From contig NZ_CP041191.1 of assembly GCF_006517275.1 (NCBI RefSeq), positions 4,459,001 to 4,523,000 on the forward strand: DNA of 64,000 nucleotides, given 5' to 3'. A program made the position numbers and the translations under genes. Source of the DNA: Labrenzia sp. PHM005 (GTDB lineage Bacteria > Pseudomonadota > Alphaproteobacteria > Rhizobiales > Stappiaceae). Below, one piece after another: positions 17,631 to 25,410 of this stretch. The first letter of the stretch is position 1. Each line of letters begins with the position of its first letter. The notes below the pieces were generated by a model. The model was not told the origin of the DNA. It was given only the letters and a program-made list of their open reading frames with translations, and searched no databases.

Positions 17631-17770
17631 ATATATCAGGCCCTTCGCCGACTTTCGCCGGTCCCAATTTTTTTATGACGTATTCACGTCTTATCCGTTG
17701 TGGAACCCATCCCCGGTTCGCATTACATCTTTTCTAACCCGGAATCGTTTCAGAAAGGCAAAAAAACACA

Positions 17771-18070
17771 ATGAAAAATATACAAGGAAAGTCATTGTCT
17801 GTTGAAGAGGCTCAGGGAATTGCGACGCAAGCCCTGGTACAGTTGAGCCAGGACCCGGAACAGGTCGGCAGGTTCTTGGCATTTTCCGGGATCGGCCCCG
17901 ATCAGATTCGGGATGCGGCCAGTGAACCCGGCTTTTTGGCCGGTGTTCTTGAGTTTTATATGATGGATGAGGCTCTGCTGCTCGCCTTTTGTGAAAACGC
18001 AGGATTGCGCCCGACCATGATGGCCGCCGCCCGCTTCGCGCTTGCTGGAGGTCAAGACTACGATGCCTGA
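17771..18070 (+). CDS. DUF3572 family protein
   Basis: 99 residues, helical and without membrane segments: AQGIATQALVQLSQDPEQ, RFLAFSGIGPDQIRDAAS, GVLEFYMMDEALLLAFCEN. This is the small DUF3572 family of alphaproteobacteria, of unknown function, usually found beside divK and dinB as here. The HAD gene starts inside its 3' end (overlap of 8 nt), indicating co-translation. Confidence 0.85.
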   Translation: MKNIQGKSLSVEEAQGIATQALVQLSQDPEQVGRFLAFSGIGPDQIRDAASEPGFLAGVLEFYMMDEALLLAFCENAGLRPTMMAAARFALAGGQDYDA

Positions 18071-18725
18071 ACCAATACCTGTGCTTCCGGAAGTGCTTGC
18101 GCAAATTCGCGCGCTGCCACCGTCCAGCCGCCCCTTGATCATCTGCGACGTCGATGAAGTCATCCTCCATATGATCGCCCACCTGGAAGAGTATCTTCAG
18201 GAAAACGGGATGCGGTTCCTCAACCACACTTACCGGTTGACGGGAAACATCGCCCGTCATGACAGCGACGCCCCCTTACCTGGCGACCAAGTCAAAACCC
18301 ATCTCATCAAGTTCTTCGACGAAGTCAGCCCTCATCAAACCATGGTTCCGGAAGCTGATACGATGCTGTCGGCTTTGTCGGAGCAATGGGACATCGTCCT
18401 TCTGACCAACCTACCCGGTACTCATAACAAGCCAGCCCGGGAAACTTTGCTCGGCGGCCTGGGCATCCCTTATCCGGTGCTGACCAATTCCGGCCCCAAA
18501 GGCGGAGCTGTTGCAGCGCTTTCTGGCGGCCGGTCTCATCCCGTGGTTTTCATTGACGACAGCCCAACCAATCACCGCTCGGTTCAAGCGTCCCTGCCCT
18601 CCGCCGTCCAAATTCAATTCATCGCTGATCAACGGTTTCTTAGATCTGTAGAGCCAGAGGCCCATATTGATCTTCTAACAGGTGACTGGCGCGAGACATG
18701 CCGCTTTATCGAGGCTATCTTATAG
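18063..18725 (+). CDS. HAD-like hydrolase
   Basis: 220 residues from the ATG at 18063 (GGAGG about 10 nt upstream). A haloacid dehalogenase-type nucleophile motif is seen as IICDVDEVIL near residue 27, where the usual DxDxT/V is DVDEV. Motif II may be in IVLLTNLPG, and the late acidic motif is VFIDDSP. This suggests a phosphatase-like fold with an unusual first motif. The substrate is unknown. It lies in the DUF3572-HAD-dinB cluster. Confidence 0.75.
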   Translation: MPEPIPVLPEVLAQIRALPPSSRPLIICDVDEVILHMIAHLEEYLQENGMRFLNHTYRLTGNIARHDSDAPLPGDQVKTHLIKFFDEVSPHQTMVPEADTMLSALSEQWDIVLLTNLPGTHNKPARETLLGGLGIPYPVLTNSGPKGGAVAALSGGRSHPVVFIDDSPTNHRSVQASLPSAVQIQFIADQRFLRSVEPEAHIDLLTGDWRETCRFIEAIL

Positions 18726-18773
18726 CTTTGCTGCAACGGCCGGATCTTCGCCTTTGTATGACCGCGTGAGCCA

Positions 18774-20072
18774 ATGACAAAAGAGCTGAAAGCGCTGTGC
18801 CGGGATTGTGGGACCCGGCTGCCCGGTCAGGCCGCCCGGTGTCCGCGTTGTGGCAGCCCGCGCCTGTTGAACCATCCTGAACTCGATCAGCTATCGATCG
18901 CTCACATCGACTGTGACGCGTTTTACGCATCCGTCGAAAAGCGGGACAATCCGGATCTGCAGGACAAGCCCGTCATTGTCGGCGGTGGCCAGCGCGGTGT
19001 TGTCTCGACCTGCTGTTACATCGCCCGCATTTCCGGTGTGCGCTCTGCTATGCCTATGTTCAAGGCGATGGAGGCATGCCCGGACGCGGTCGTGATCAAG
19101 CCGAACATGGAAAAATACTCCAAGGTGGGCAAGGAAATCCGTCAACGCATGCAGGCTCTGACACCGCTCGTTGAACCGATCTCCATTGATGAGGCCTTTC
19201 TTGATCTGACCGGTACAGAACGCCTGCATCACGCAACTGTTGCCGAAACTTTGGCGAAATTTGTCCGTGATATTGAAAATGACATCGGCATTTCCGCAAG
19301 CGTTGGCTTGGCGCCGAACAAATTCCTCGCCAAGCTGGCGTCGGACTTGGAAAAGCCACGTGGATTTTCGGTCATCGGCGCGGCAGAAGCCAAAGACCGT
19401 CTGGCTCCGATGCCAGTCGGCAAAATCTGGGGCGTCGGCAAGGTGTTTCAAAAGAAACTGGAACGGGACGGCATCCGCACCATCGGGCAACTGCAAGTGA
19501 TGGAAGCCAATACGCTCGCTCGGAAATATGGTTCTATCGGCCTGAGGCTGGCAAAGCTGTCGCACGGTGACGACAGCCGGGATGTCACCCCGTCGCGCGG
19601 AGCCAAGAGCGTCTCGACCGAAACCACCTTTCGAACAGACATATCCGACTTTGAGGTTTTGAAACCAATTCTGCGGGATCTGTCAGAAAAAGTGTCGTTC
19701 CGGCTCAAAAAAGCGGACCTCGCTGGCCGGGGCATCACGCTGAAATTGAAGACAGCGGAATTCAAGACAATCACCCGCGCGCGCCACCTCACCGACCCAA
19801 CTCAGCTGGCCGACAAGATTTTCGACGCTGGAATTGCACTTCTGGATGCCGAAACCGACGGCAGGCGCTTCCGGCTGATCGGAATCGGCGTCAGCGACTT
19901 GTCTGACGCTTCCCAGGCCGATCCGGAGGACCTGCTCGATGCCACCGCTGGGCGGCGGAAAAAAGCAGAACTTGCCATCGACAAGTTGCGCGGCAAATTC
20001 GGAAAATCCGCTGTCGAACTTGGCCTTACCCACGCTGCAAAACAAGCGCGGAAAGCTGCTGAAGATAACTAG
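18774..20072 (+). CDS. dinB: DNA polymerase IV (Y family) with N-terminal zinc-ribbon-like extension
   Basis: 432 residues. The first ~35 residues carry two CxxC pairs (CRDCG and CPRCG), a small zinc-ribbon-like extension absent from the E. coli enzyme. The Y-family core follows: [31 protein letters not shown] with the catalytic acidic pair, [18 protein letters not shown], and helix-hairpin-helix [14 protein letters not shown]. It performs error-prone translesion synthesis. I see no alphaproteobacterial LexA box of the GTTC-N7-GTTC type immediately upstream. Its stop codon TAG is formed by an inserted 267-bp element. Confidence 0.93.
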   Translation: MTKELKALCRDCGTRLPGQAARCPRCGSPRLLNHPELDQLSIAHIDCDAFYASVEKRDNPDLQDKPVIVGGGQRGVVSTCCYIARISGVRSAMPMFKAMEACPDAVVIKPNMEKYSKVGKEIRQRMQALTPLVEPISIDEAFLDLTGTERLHHATVAETLAKFVRDIENDIGISASVGLAPNKFLAKLASDLEKPRGFSVIGAAEAKDRLAPMPVGKIWGVGKVFQKKLERDGIRTIGQLQVMEANTLARKYGSIGLRLAKLSHGDDSRDVTPSRGAKSVSTETTFRTDISDFEVLKPILRDLSEKVSFRLKKADLAGRGITLKLKTAEFKTITRARHLTDPTQLADKIFDAGIALLDAETDGRRFRLIGIGVSDLSDASQADPEDLLDATAGRRKKAELAIDKLRGKFGKSAVELGLTHAAKQARKAAEDN

Positions 20073-20336
20073 AGCGCCGGGCGTAAACGTGGAACCGTTT
20101 GATGGCTTTGGCCGGTCTATCCGGTAAGGCGCAGCACGCAGCGCGATGCGGGGCATCGGGCAAGATATGCAACGCAGCCGGTGGGCCGGCCAAAGTCACC
20201 CAAAGGGCCTCGTCTCATGAGTCCGCTGGCCTACGTTGGCCCGCCCTTATGGTGCCAGCACCACTGCGGGCGCCCCGCCTTGCCAGCAAACCAATGAGAC
20301 GGGTCAAACGCTTCCACGTTTTCGCCCGGTGCTCTA
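20070..20336. mobile_element. 267-bp MITE-like element, copy 1
   Basis: The element runs from the TAG of dinB to GCTCTA, five bases before the eipB stop. The ends are inverted repeats: TAGAGCGCCGGGCG at the left and CGCCCGGTGCTCTA at the right, extending with mismatches to about 30 bp. It is flanked by TA, consistent with a TA target duplication as made by IS630/Tc1-mariner transposases. It has no coding capacity. Copy 2 at 29187-29453 has the same length and is largely identical, in the same orientation. Confidence 0.85.
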
Positions 20337-20340
20337 AACT

Positions 20341-21231
20341 TCAGTTACCGCAATTCGATTGACTGGTGTGATCGTGCAGCTCCAGCGCCGTCATAGTGCC
20401 GGCGAGTTTGAAATCGCCATAATCGAGAACCAGCTTGTCGCTGATCCCGTTTTCAAACAGGCGGAAGGACAATTGATAGACCGGTGTCTGCTCGCCATTG
20501 CCCTCGTCTTGGGAGGGGTCGAAGTAGGCAACCGTGACCGGCCAGGATGCGATAGCATCTAATGTCTCCTCGCGTTTGCCGTCGATTTCCGGCACTTCTC
20601 CGACCGCCTTCGCGCCAATGACTGCCGTTGTTGCAAATACCTTATCGCCGGTCTCGGCACCGTCATAAATGTCACTGGCCGTAAAATGGCCGCCGGTCCG
20701 GGCAGCATTGAGAATGCTCATAAGATGTTCGGTCGGAAACTGAACGTCCTTTCCGATTTCAAGCGTCTTTTCCGTTGGTTCTTTTAGATCAATAGCTTTC
20801 AACCCCGATTCAAGACGTGCTGCCCCCCGGCTGGATTCAACCAGTTTTTGGTCCACATAAGTCTTGGACAGGAATTGATAGTTTTCTGCACCGGCATCTT
20901 CAAACGAGGTGGTCTGCAAGTCGGTCACTTGTAAGCCACCGTTGACATCTTGGAATTGGGTTACAAACCGGAAGTTGACGCTGTAACCGTCGCAGGCATC
21001 GCCGGAAAACTCATAGACCATCCGGCCGCTGAGGCCGGCAATGCCGGATTGCTGCAGTGAATCAGCAAGCTTCATATCATAGACGGCGCGATGCTGGGCC
21101 AATGGTACACCGGCAATCTGCGCCGCGGCTTGGTTCACCGTGCCAAAAGAAAAGACAGTGGAGATGGGAGCGCCAATAACCAGAAGACCGCCAAGAAAAG
21201 CCCTGTTTCGAAAAAGACGCTGCATCATCAA
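20341..21231 (-). CDS. eipB: periplasmic cell-envelope integrity protein EipB (DUF1849)
   Basis: 296 residues with an N-terminal signal peptide (hydrophobic stretch ending near QAAAQIAG). The mature part starts PLAQHRAVYDMKLAD and contains GRMVYEFSGDACDGYSVNFR, typical of DUF1849/EipB. Two cysteines, in DACDGY and in the C-terminal SNCGN, would form the conserved disulfide. In Brucella, EipB is a periplasmic beta-spiral protein needed for envelope integrity. It converges with dinB; before the insertion of the 267-bp element the two stops would have been about four bases apart. Confidence 0.88.
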   Translation of the reverse strand: MMMQRLFRNRAFLGGLLVIGAPISTVFSFGTVNQAAAQIAGVPLAQHRAVYDMKLADSLQQSGIAGLSGRMVYEFSGDACDGYSVNFRFVTQFQDVNGGLQVTDLQTTSFEDAGAENYQFLSKTYVDQKLVESSRGAARLESGLKAIDLKEPTEKTLEIGKDVQFPTEHLMSILNAARTGGHFTASDIYDGAETGDKVFATTAVIGAKAVGEVPEIDGKREETLDAIASWPVTVAYFDPSQDEGNGEQTPVYQLSFRLFENGISDKLVLDYGDFKLAGTMTALELHDHTSQSNCGN

Positions 21232-21478
21232 ACCTCATGACCGCCGTTCGGCGAGATATTCCAAGTTTCTACTCTTGTATTCGGGATCCGGCAGATCCGC
21301 CAGCCGGGATTGCCGCTTGATGCCAATAAACCGCAAATTGATCTCCGCAGAACCAGCCGATCCGTATCTTCTGAATTGGGCAAAGGAGTTTTCCACCAAC
21401 AGGCGCCGGAATTGCGCTTGTCAGCCCCATTAATTTACGCCAAGAGACAGCCATTCACTTCCCTGATTGAGGATCGTC

Positions 21479-21946
21479 ATGACCAGCAAAATTGAAGCCC
21501 GTTTGTCCGAGTTGGGAATCACCTTGCCGGATGCCGCAGCACCAGCGGCCAATTATGTGCCTTTCGTGAAAACCGGCAATCAGCTGTTCATTTCCGGTCA
21601 GCTGCCGATGGAAGCAGGCGCAATTGCCGTTTCCGGCAAACTGGGGGCAGATCTGGATATTGATGCAGGTCAGCTGGCCGCAAAACTTTGCGCCATCAAT
21701 CTGCTGGCCCAGGCAAAAGCTGCAACGGGTGACCTCGACAAGGTTGTGCGCCTGGTCAAAATCGTCGGTTTTGTGAATTCCACCGGCGATTTCACCGATC
21801 AGCCGAAGGTCGTCAACGGCGCGTCCGACTTCCTGGTCGAGGCGATGGGCGACAGTGGCCGCCATGCTCGCTCCGCAGTCAGCGCAGCCTCGCTACCCTT
21901 TGGGGCAGGTGTTGAAATCGAAGCCATTTTTGAAGTCGCCGAATAG
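21479..21946 (+). CDS. RidA/YjgF family protein (second copy)
   Basis: 155 residues from the ATG at 21479 with TGAGGA upstream; an in-frame TTG at 21467 is less likely. Features: FVKTGNQLFISGQLPM, LCAINLLAQAKAATGDLDKVVR, and HARSAVSAASLPFGAGVEIEA, where the arginine of the RidA active site (ARSAVS) is in place. This is the longer YjgF subgroup of about 150 residues. It should hydrolyse reactive imines or a related substrate. A strong palindromic hairpin follows the stop. Confidence 0.88.
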   Translation: MTSKIEARLSELGITLPDAAAPAANYVPFVKTGNQLFISGQLPMEAGAIAVSGKLGADLDIDAGQLAAKLCAINLLAQAKAATGDLDKVVRLVKIVGFVNSTGDFTDQPKVVNGASDFLVEAMGDSGRHARSAVSAASLPFGAGVEIEAIFEVAE

Positions 21947-21953
21947 ATCTACC

Positions 21954-21994
21954 AGCGGTCCGCTCGGGTCCTGACCCGAGCGGACCGCTTTATT
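21954..21994 (+). terminator. long perfect palindrome, probable terminator after ridA
   Basis: AGCGGTCCGCTCGGGTC and its exact reverse complement, 17 bp each (21954-21970 and 21973-21989), are separated by CT and followed by TTATT. The hairpin lies 7 nt after the ridA stop and just before the next gene's start. Confidence 0.7.
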
Positions 21995-22006
21995 GAACGG
22001 AATGTG

Positions 22007-22771
22007 ATGTCTCCCGATTTAGAAGCCATCTTTGCCCGCCCGGTCGCGCACCGGGGATATCATGACGCCAGCAACGGCATCATTGAAAACACTCCGACGG
22101 CGATTCAAAAAGCCATCGACAAAGGGTTTGGCATTGAAGTTGATGTGCAGCAGACCAGTGACGGCGAAGCCCTGGTGTTTCACGACAACGATCTCGACCG
22201 CTTGGCAGATGCCGGCGGGCCGGTCGCTGGGCGGACATCCGCAGATCTTGTTAAGCTCCAAATGCTCACCGGTTCAGACCATTTGTGGCTGTTGCAAGAC
22301 CTTTATGATCTCGTCGATGGCCGTGTTCCGCTGGTTGTCGAAATAAAATCCCTTCTGCGCCGAGATGCCCAGGCCGATTTTGTCCGCCGTGTTGTTGATC
22401 AAACAGCGGCATACAAAGGACCGGCCTGTATCAAGACGTTCGATCCGGACATGCTGGCCATCGCAAAAGCTCACAACAGCCAAGTCTTGCGCGGCATTGT
22501 CGCCGATGCGGCCCGGCCCGGACCGGATTACACGCGGCACAGCCGCATGGACCGGTTTATCATGCGTCACCTCTTGCACTTCCCGCGCACCAGCCCGCAT
22601 TTCATCTCCTACAGTGTCAATGATTTGCCGAGCCTTGGCCCGAGTGTGATGAAGACCCTGCTCAAAACACCGATCATGACCTGGACGGTCCGCACGCCCG
22701 GACAATGGGAAGTCGCCGAACGGTTCGCGGATCAGATTGTTTTTGAAGGGTTTGATCCGGAAAAGACCTAA
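22007..22771 (+). CDS. glycerophosphodiester phosphodiesterase
   Basis: 254 residues from the ATG at 22007 (a GTG three bases earlier is also possible). The GDPD catalytic elements are clear: VAHRGYHD, the acidic segment IENTPTAIQKA, GIEVDVQQTSDGEALVFHDNDLDR with E-x-D and catalytic H, and LVVEIKS. No signal peptide is seen, so it is probably cytosolic. Reaction: glycerophosphodiester to alcohol plus glycerol-3-phosphate, salvaging membrane lipid head groups. The FemAB-like gene follows after about 100 bp. Confidence 0.9.
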   Translation: MSPDLEAIFARPVAHRGYHDASNGIIENTPTAIQKAIDKGFGIEVDVQQTSDGEALVFHDNDLDRLADAGGPVAGRTSADLVKLQMLTGSDHLWLLQDLYDLVDGRVPLVVEIKSLLRRDAQADFVRRVVDQTAAYKGPACIKTFDPDMLAIAKAHNSQVLRGIVADAARPGPDYTRHSRMDRFIMRHLLHFPRTSPHFISYSVNDLPSLGPSVMKTLLKTPIMTWTVRTPGQWEVAERFADQIVFEGFDPEKT

Positions 22772-22868
22772 ACCTATAGGGCAACGCCAACACGCGGCTC
22801 TTGCGGTGCACCACAGATGCTCTAAATGGAAAGAAGGGATTGTAATTGCGGCGAGCCGGCACTGAAAC

Positions 22869-24194
22869 ATGACGTCATCACCTTCACCGGATAAGGAAAA
22901 ACCTCATAGCTCAGGTTCCGGTGATGATGGACAGACTTTGTCACTGCGCATCCTATCGTCGCTGGCTGATGTTCCGGCAGACAAATGGGACCAGGTCGCC
23001 AACCCTGGATGGCAGCTTACGAGCACGGGCGGATTAACGCCCACGCCAAACTGCACGAATTCCATTGATCTGACTGCAGCGCTCTCTCCAGAAACGGATA
23101 ATCAATCCAGCAACACCGCCTTCAATCCGTTTCTATCCCACGCTTTTTTGCAGGCGTTGGAAGCCGCTGGTTGCGCCACCCGCCAGACCGGCTGGGTGCC
23201 CCGGCACATAATCCTGGAAGATGCGTCTGGGGCCGTTTTTGGCGCGGTTCCGGCCTATCTTAAAAGTCATTCGCAGGGGGAATATGTCTTTGACCACGGC
23301 TGGGCGGATGCGTTTTACCGGGCGGGTGGCGACTATTATCCCAAGCTGCAGATCTCTGTGCCGTTTACTCCAGCGACTGGCCGGCGGTTCCTGACCAGTC
23401 CGGACATCAACCGAGAGGCCGGTATCCAGGCGCTCGCGGCGGGCCTGGTTCAAGTGTGCCAGCGCACCGGCGCCTCGTCGGTCCACGCAACGTTCCTGAC
23501 AAAACCGGAATGGGGCACACTCGGAGAACTCGGTTATTTGCAACGCACCGACCAGCAATTTCATTGGGATAACCATGGTTACGAGGACTTTGATCAGTTT
23601 TTGAGTGATCTGGCTTCGCGCAAACGCAAGGCGATCAAGAAGGAACGCCGCGAAGCGCAAAGCGTCGACGGCCTTGAAATTGAGTGGGTAACCGGCAGCG
23701 GCCTTACAGAAGCGCACTGGGACGCGTTTTACCGCTTTTACATGGACACCGGGTCGCGAAAGTGGGGCAGTCCCTATCTCAACCGGGAGTTCTTTTCACT
23801 GATCAACGAGCGGCTGGCTGAACGCATCTTGCTGGTGCTGGCCAAACGGCACGGCCGTTACATTGCTGGCGCCTTGAACTTCATTGGCTCTGAAACACTT
23901 TTCGGCCGCCACTGGGGCTGCAATGAACACCACCCCTTTCTGCACTTTGAGCTTTGTTATTACCAGGCCATCGATTTTGCCATCGCGAAGGGCCTCAAAC
24001 GCGTTGAAGCAGGCGCACAAGGCGCGCACAAGCTGGCTCGCGGATATTTGCCGCAGACCACCTATTCCGCCCACTGGATAGCTCATGAGGGGCTCCATCA
24101 GGCCGTTGCAGATTATCTGGAACATGAGCGGCTGGCGGTGGAACGGGAAAACCAGGCATTGGCGGAACAGGCGCCGTTCAGGAAGGAACCGTAA
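22869..24194 (+). CDS. FemAB-like / DUF482 acyltransferase-fold protein
   Basis: 441 residues, no signal peptide. The first ~80 residues are a low-complexity, S/T/P-rich extension. The DUF482 (FemAB_like) signature follows: NPFLSHAFLQALEAAGCA, YVFDHGWADAFYRAGG, YYPKLQISVPFTPATGRRFL, and in the second half RKWGSPYLNREFFSLI, GRYIAGALNFIG and HFELCYYQAIDFAI. The fold is a double GNAT, as in Fem aminoacyl transferases, but no substrate is known for this branch. It is commonly annotated as an N-acetyltransferase or peptidogalycan biosynthesis protein; I treat both names as tentative. Confidence 0.8.
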   Translation: MTSSPSPDKEKPHSSGSGDDGQTLSLRILSSLADVPADKWDQVANPGWQLTSTGGLTPTPNCTNSIDLTAALSPETDNQSSNTAFNPFLSHAFLQALEAAGCATRQTGWVPRHIILEDASGAVFGAVPAYLKSHSQGEYVFDHGWADAFYRAGGDYYPKLQISVPFTPATGRRFLTSPDINREAGIQALAAGLVQVCQRTGASSVHATFLTKPEWGTLGELGYLQRTDQQFHWDNHGYEDFDQFLSDLASRKRKAIKKERREAQSVDGLEIEWVTGSGLTEAHWDAFYRFYMDTGSRKWGSPYLNREFFSLINERLAERILLVLAKRHGRYIAGALNFIGSETLFGRHWGCNEHHPFLHFELCYYQAIDFAIAKGLKRVEAGAQGAHKLARGYLPQTTYSAHWIAHEGLHQAVADYLEHERLAVERENQALAEQAPFRKEP

Positions 24195-24214
24195 CTGTGT
24201 TGTCGGGGTTTTCC

Positions 24215-24234
24215 TTGGGGGCCCCCAAATTTTA
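24215..24234 (+). terminator. palindrome with T tract after the FemAB-like gene
   Basis: TTGGGGGCCCCCAA (24215-24228) is a perfect 14-bp palindrome followed by ATTTT. It lies 20 nt after the stop. As RNA the innermost pairs must open to form a loop, so termination strength is uncertain. Confidence 0.4.
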
Positions 24235-24321
24235 CTCCAGTCACAACAATGACATTTGCCCGATCAGGGCTTGCCGGATCGGTTTTCTTCGATTACCTAG
24301 ATTGCCATCATCAAGAGTTGG

Positions 24322-24434
24322 GACAGATGCCCCACGCCAACCTGCCGATCCGGGCAAGGTGGTTCTTCGAAGAGAAGATGCGGCCCGAGAGCGATCTTAG
24401 CGGCAACAAATCGGATCTCAAGAAGGCATCTGTC
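24322..24434 (+). promoter_or_regulatory. candidate structured leader (riboswitch-like) of metA
   Basis: GACAGATGCC (24322-24331) and GGCATCTGTC (24425-24434) are a perfect 10-bp inverted repeat closing a 113-nt region. Inside, ACC-TGCC / GGCA-A-GGT (24340-24360) makes a hairpin whose 6-nt loop GATCCG is exactly complementary to CGGATC at 24412-24417, allowing a pseudoknot. The 3' arm ends 20 nt before the metA start, ahead of its ribosome-binding site. I see no match to the SAM-II consensus, but no covariance search was possible. A short open frame overlaps it. Confidence 0.45.
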
Positions 24435-24464
24435 TCTGGTTACGGGACGTGCAAATGCCGATAA
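24327..24464 (+). CDS. possible short leader ORF overlapping metA
   Basis: A 45-codon frame from the ATG at 24327 (GGGACAG upstream) to a TGA ending at 24464, 10 nt inside metA in another frame. It begins [20 protein letters not shown] and is rich in charged residues, with two cysteines near the end. No family recognised. It could be a translated leader peptide, or merely an open frame across a structured leader; the long frame upstream (to 24249) is also open. Confidence 0.25.
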   Translation: MPHANLPIRARWFFEEKMRPESDLSGNKSDLKKASVSGYGTCKCR

Positions 24465-25372
24465 AAATACCAAACAATCTTCCTGGCCGCCCAATTCTGG
24501 AATCTGAAGGCGTGATGATCATCCGCGAAGCGGATGCGATCCGGCAGGATATCCGGCCGATTAACATCGGTCTGCTCAACCTGATGCCGAACAAGATCAA
24601 AACCGAGACTCAGTTTGCCCGTCTTCTCGGCTCCACGCCCCTGCAGATCGATCTTACTTTGGTGCGCATGACCAACCACGTGGCGCGCAACACGTCGCAA
24701 GAGCATTTGTCTGCCTTTTATCAGCCCTGGGAAGAGGTGAAGACCCAAAAATTTGACGGCTTCATCATCACCGGCGCCCCGGTTGAAAAACTGCCCTTTG
24801 AGGAAGTCGGCTATTGGCAGGAAATGTGTGACGTTCTGGATTGGACCCAGACCCATGTGCATCGGACCATGACGATTTGCTGGGCAGCTCAAGCAGCCGC
24901 CTATCACTTTTATAAGATGCCGAAGTACGCCCGCGATACCAAGGCGACCGGGGTTTACCGCCAGCGGACCCTGGTGCCCGCCTCGCCTTATTTGCGCGGG
25001 TTTTCGGACGACTTCTGCCTGCCGGTCTCCCGCTGGACCGAAACCCGGAAAGCCGACATTCCGGCGGAAAGCAATCTTGCAGTGCTGGCCGAGGATGATG
25101 AGACCGGCATGTGTCTGCTGGATGACCCGGACCACCGCAGCCTGCACATGTTCAACCACATTGAATATGACACCACGTCGCTAGCGGACGAGTTTGAACG
25201 GGACAGCCAGGTGTCGGAGACCCCGATCCGGCCGCAGAACTATTTCCCGGGTGACGACGCAACGCTCGATCCGGTGAACCGCTGGCGGGCTCATGCCCAC
25301 CTTCTGTTTGGCAACTGGATCAACGAGATGTATCAGACGACTCCGTTCGATCTGGAAAAGATCGGCGAGTAG
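24455..25372 (+). CDS. metA: homoserine O-acyltransferase MetA, probably acetyl-CoA specific
   Basis: 305 residues from the ATG at 24455; a GTG two codons upstream is possible. It activates homoserine for methionine synthesis. Seen: [20 protein letters not shown], the catalytic cysteine in TICWAAQAA (E. coli has GICWGAQAA), [11 protein letters not shown] with the catalytic histidine, and a C-terminal [18 protein letters not shown]. The position that decides the acyl donor reads [14 protein letters not shown]; a glutamate here marks acetyl-CoA enzymes, and glycine marks succinyl-CoA ones. I therefore expect O-acetylhomoserine as product. A structured leader precedes the gene, and a hairpin follows. 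Confidence 0.93.
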   Translation: MPIKIPNNLPGRPILESEGVMIIREADAIRQDIRPINIGLLNLMPNKIKTETQFARLLGSTPLQIDLTLVRMTNHVARNTSQEHLSAFYQPWEEVKTQKFDGFIITGAPVEKLPFEEVGYWQEMCDVLDWTQTHVHRTMTICWAAQAAAYHFYKMPKYARDTKATGVYRQRTLVPASPYLRGFSDDFCLPVSRWTETRKADIPAESNLAVLAEDDETGMCLLDDPDHRSLHMFNHIEYDTTSLADEFERDSQVSETPIRPQNYFPGDDATLDPVNRWRAHAHLLFGNWINEMYQTTPFDLEKIGE

Positions 25373-25379
25373 ATTTCTT

Positions 25380-25401
25380 GGAGCGCCTTTAAGGGCGCTC
25401 C
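25380..25401. terminator. hairpin between convergent metA and PLP decarboxylase
   Basis: GGAGCGCC (25380-25387) and GGCGCTCC (25394-25401) form an 8-bp stem with a TTTAAG loop. It lies 7 nt after the metA stop and 10 nt before the stop of the opposite gene, so it can serve both; the T tract is weak. Confidence 0.6.
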
Positions 25402-25410
25402 ATCTTTCGT

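Noticed and set aside
18726..18773. LexA box for dinB
   Set aside because: No GTTC-N7-GTTC direct repeat just upstream of dinB; the GAAC/GTTC pair near 17700 is inverted and far away.
24235..24454. SAM-II riboswitch upstream of metA
   Set aside because: I looked for the SAM-II hairpin and the downstream GCUAAA-type segment and did not see them; the structure present is different.
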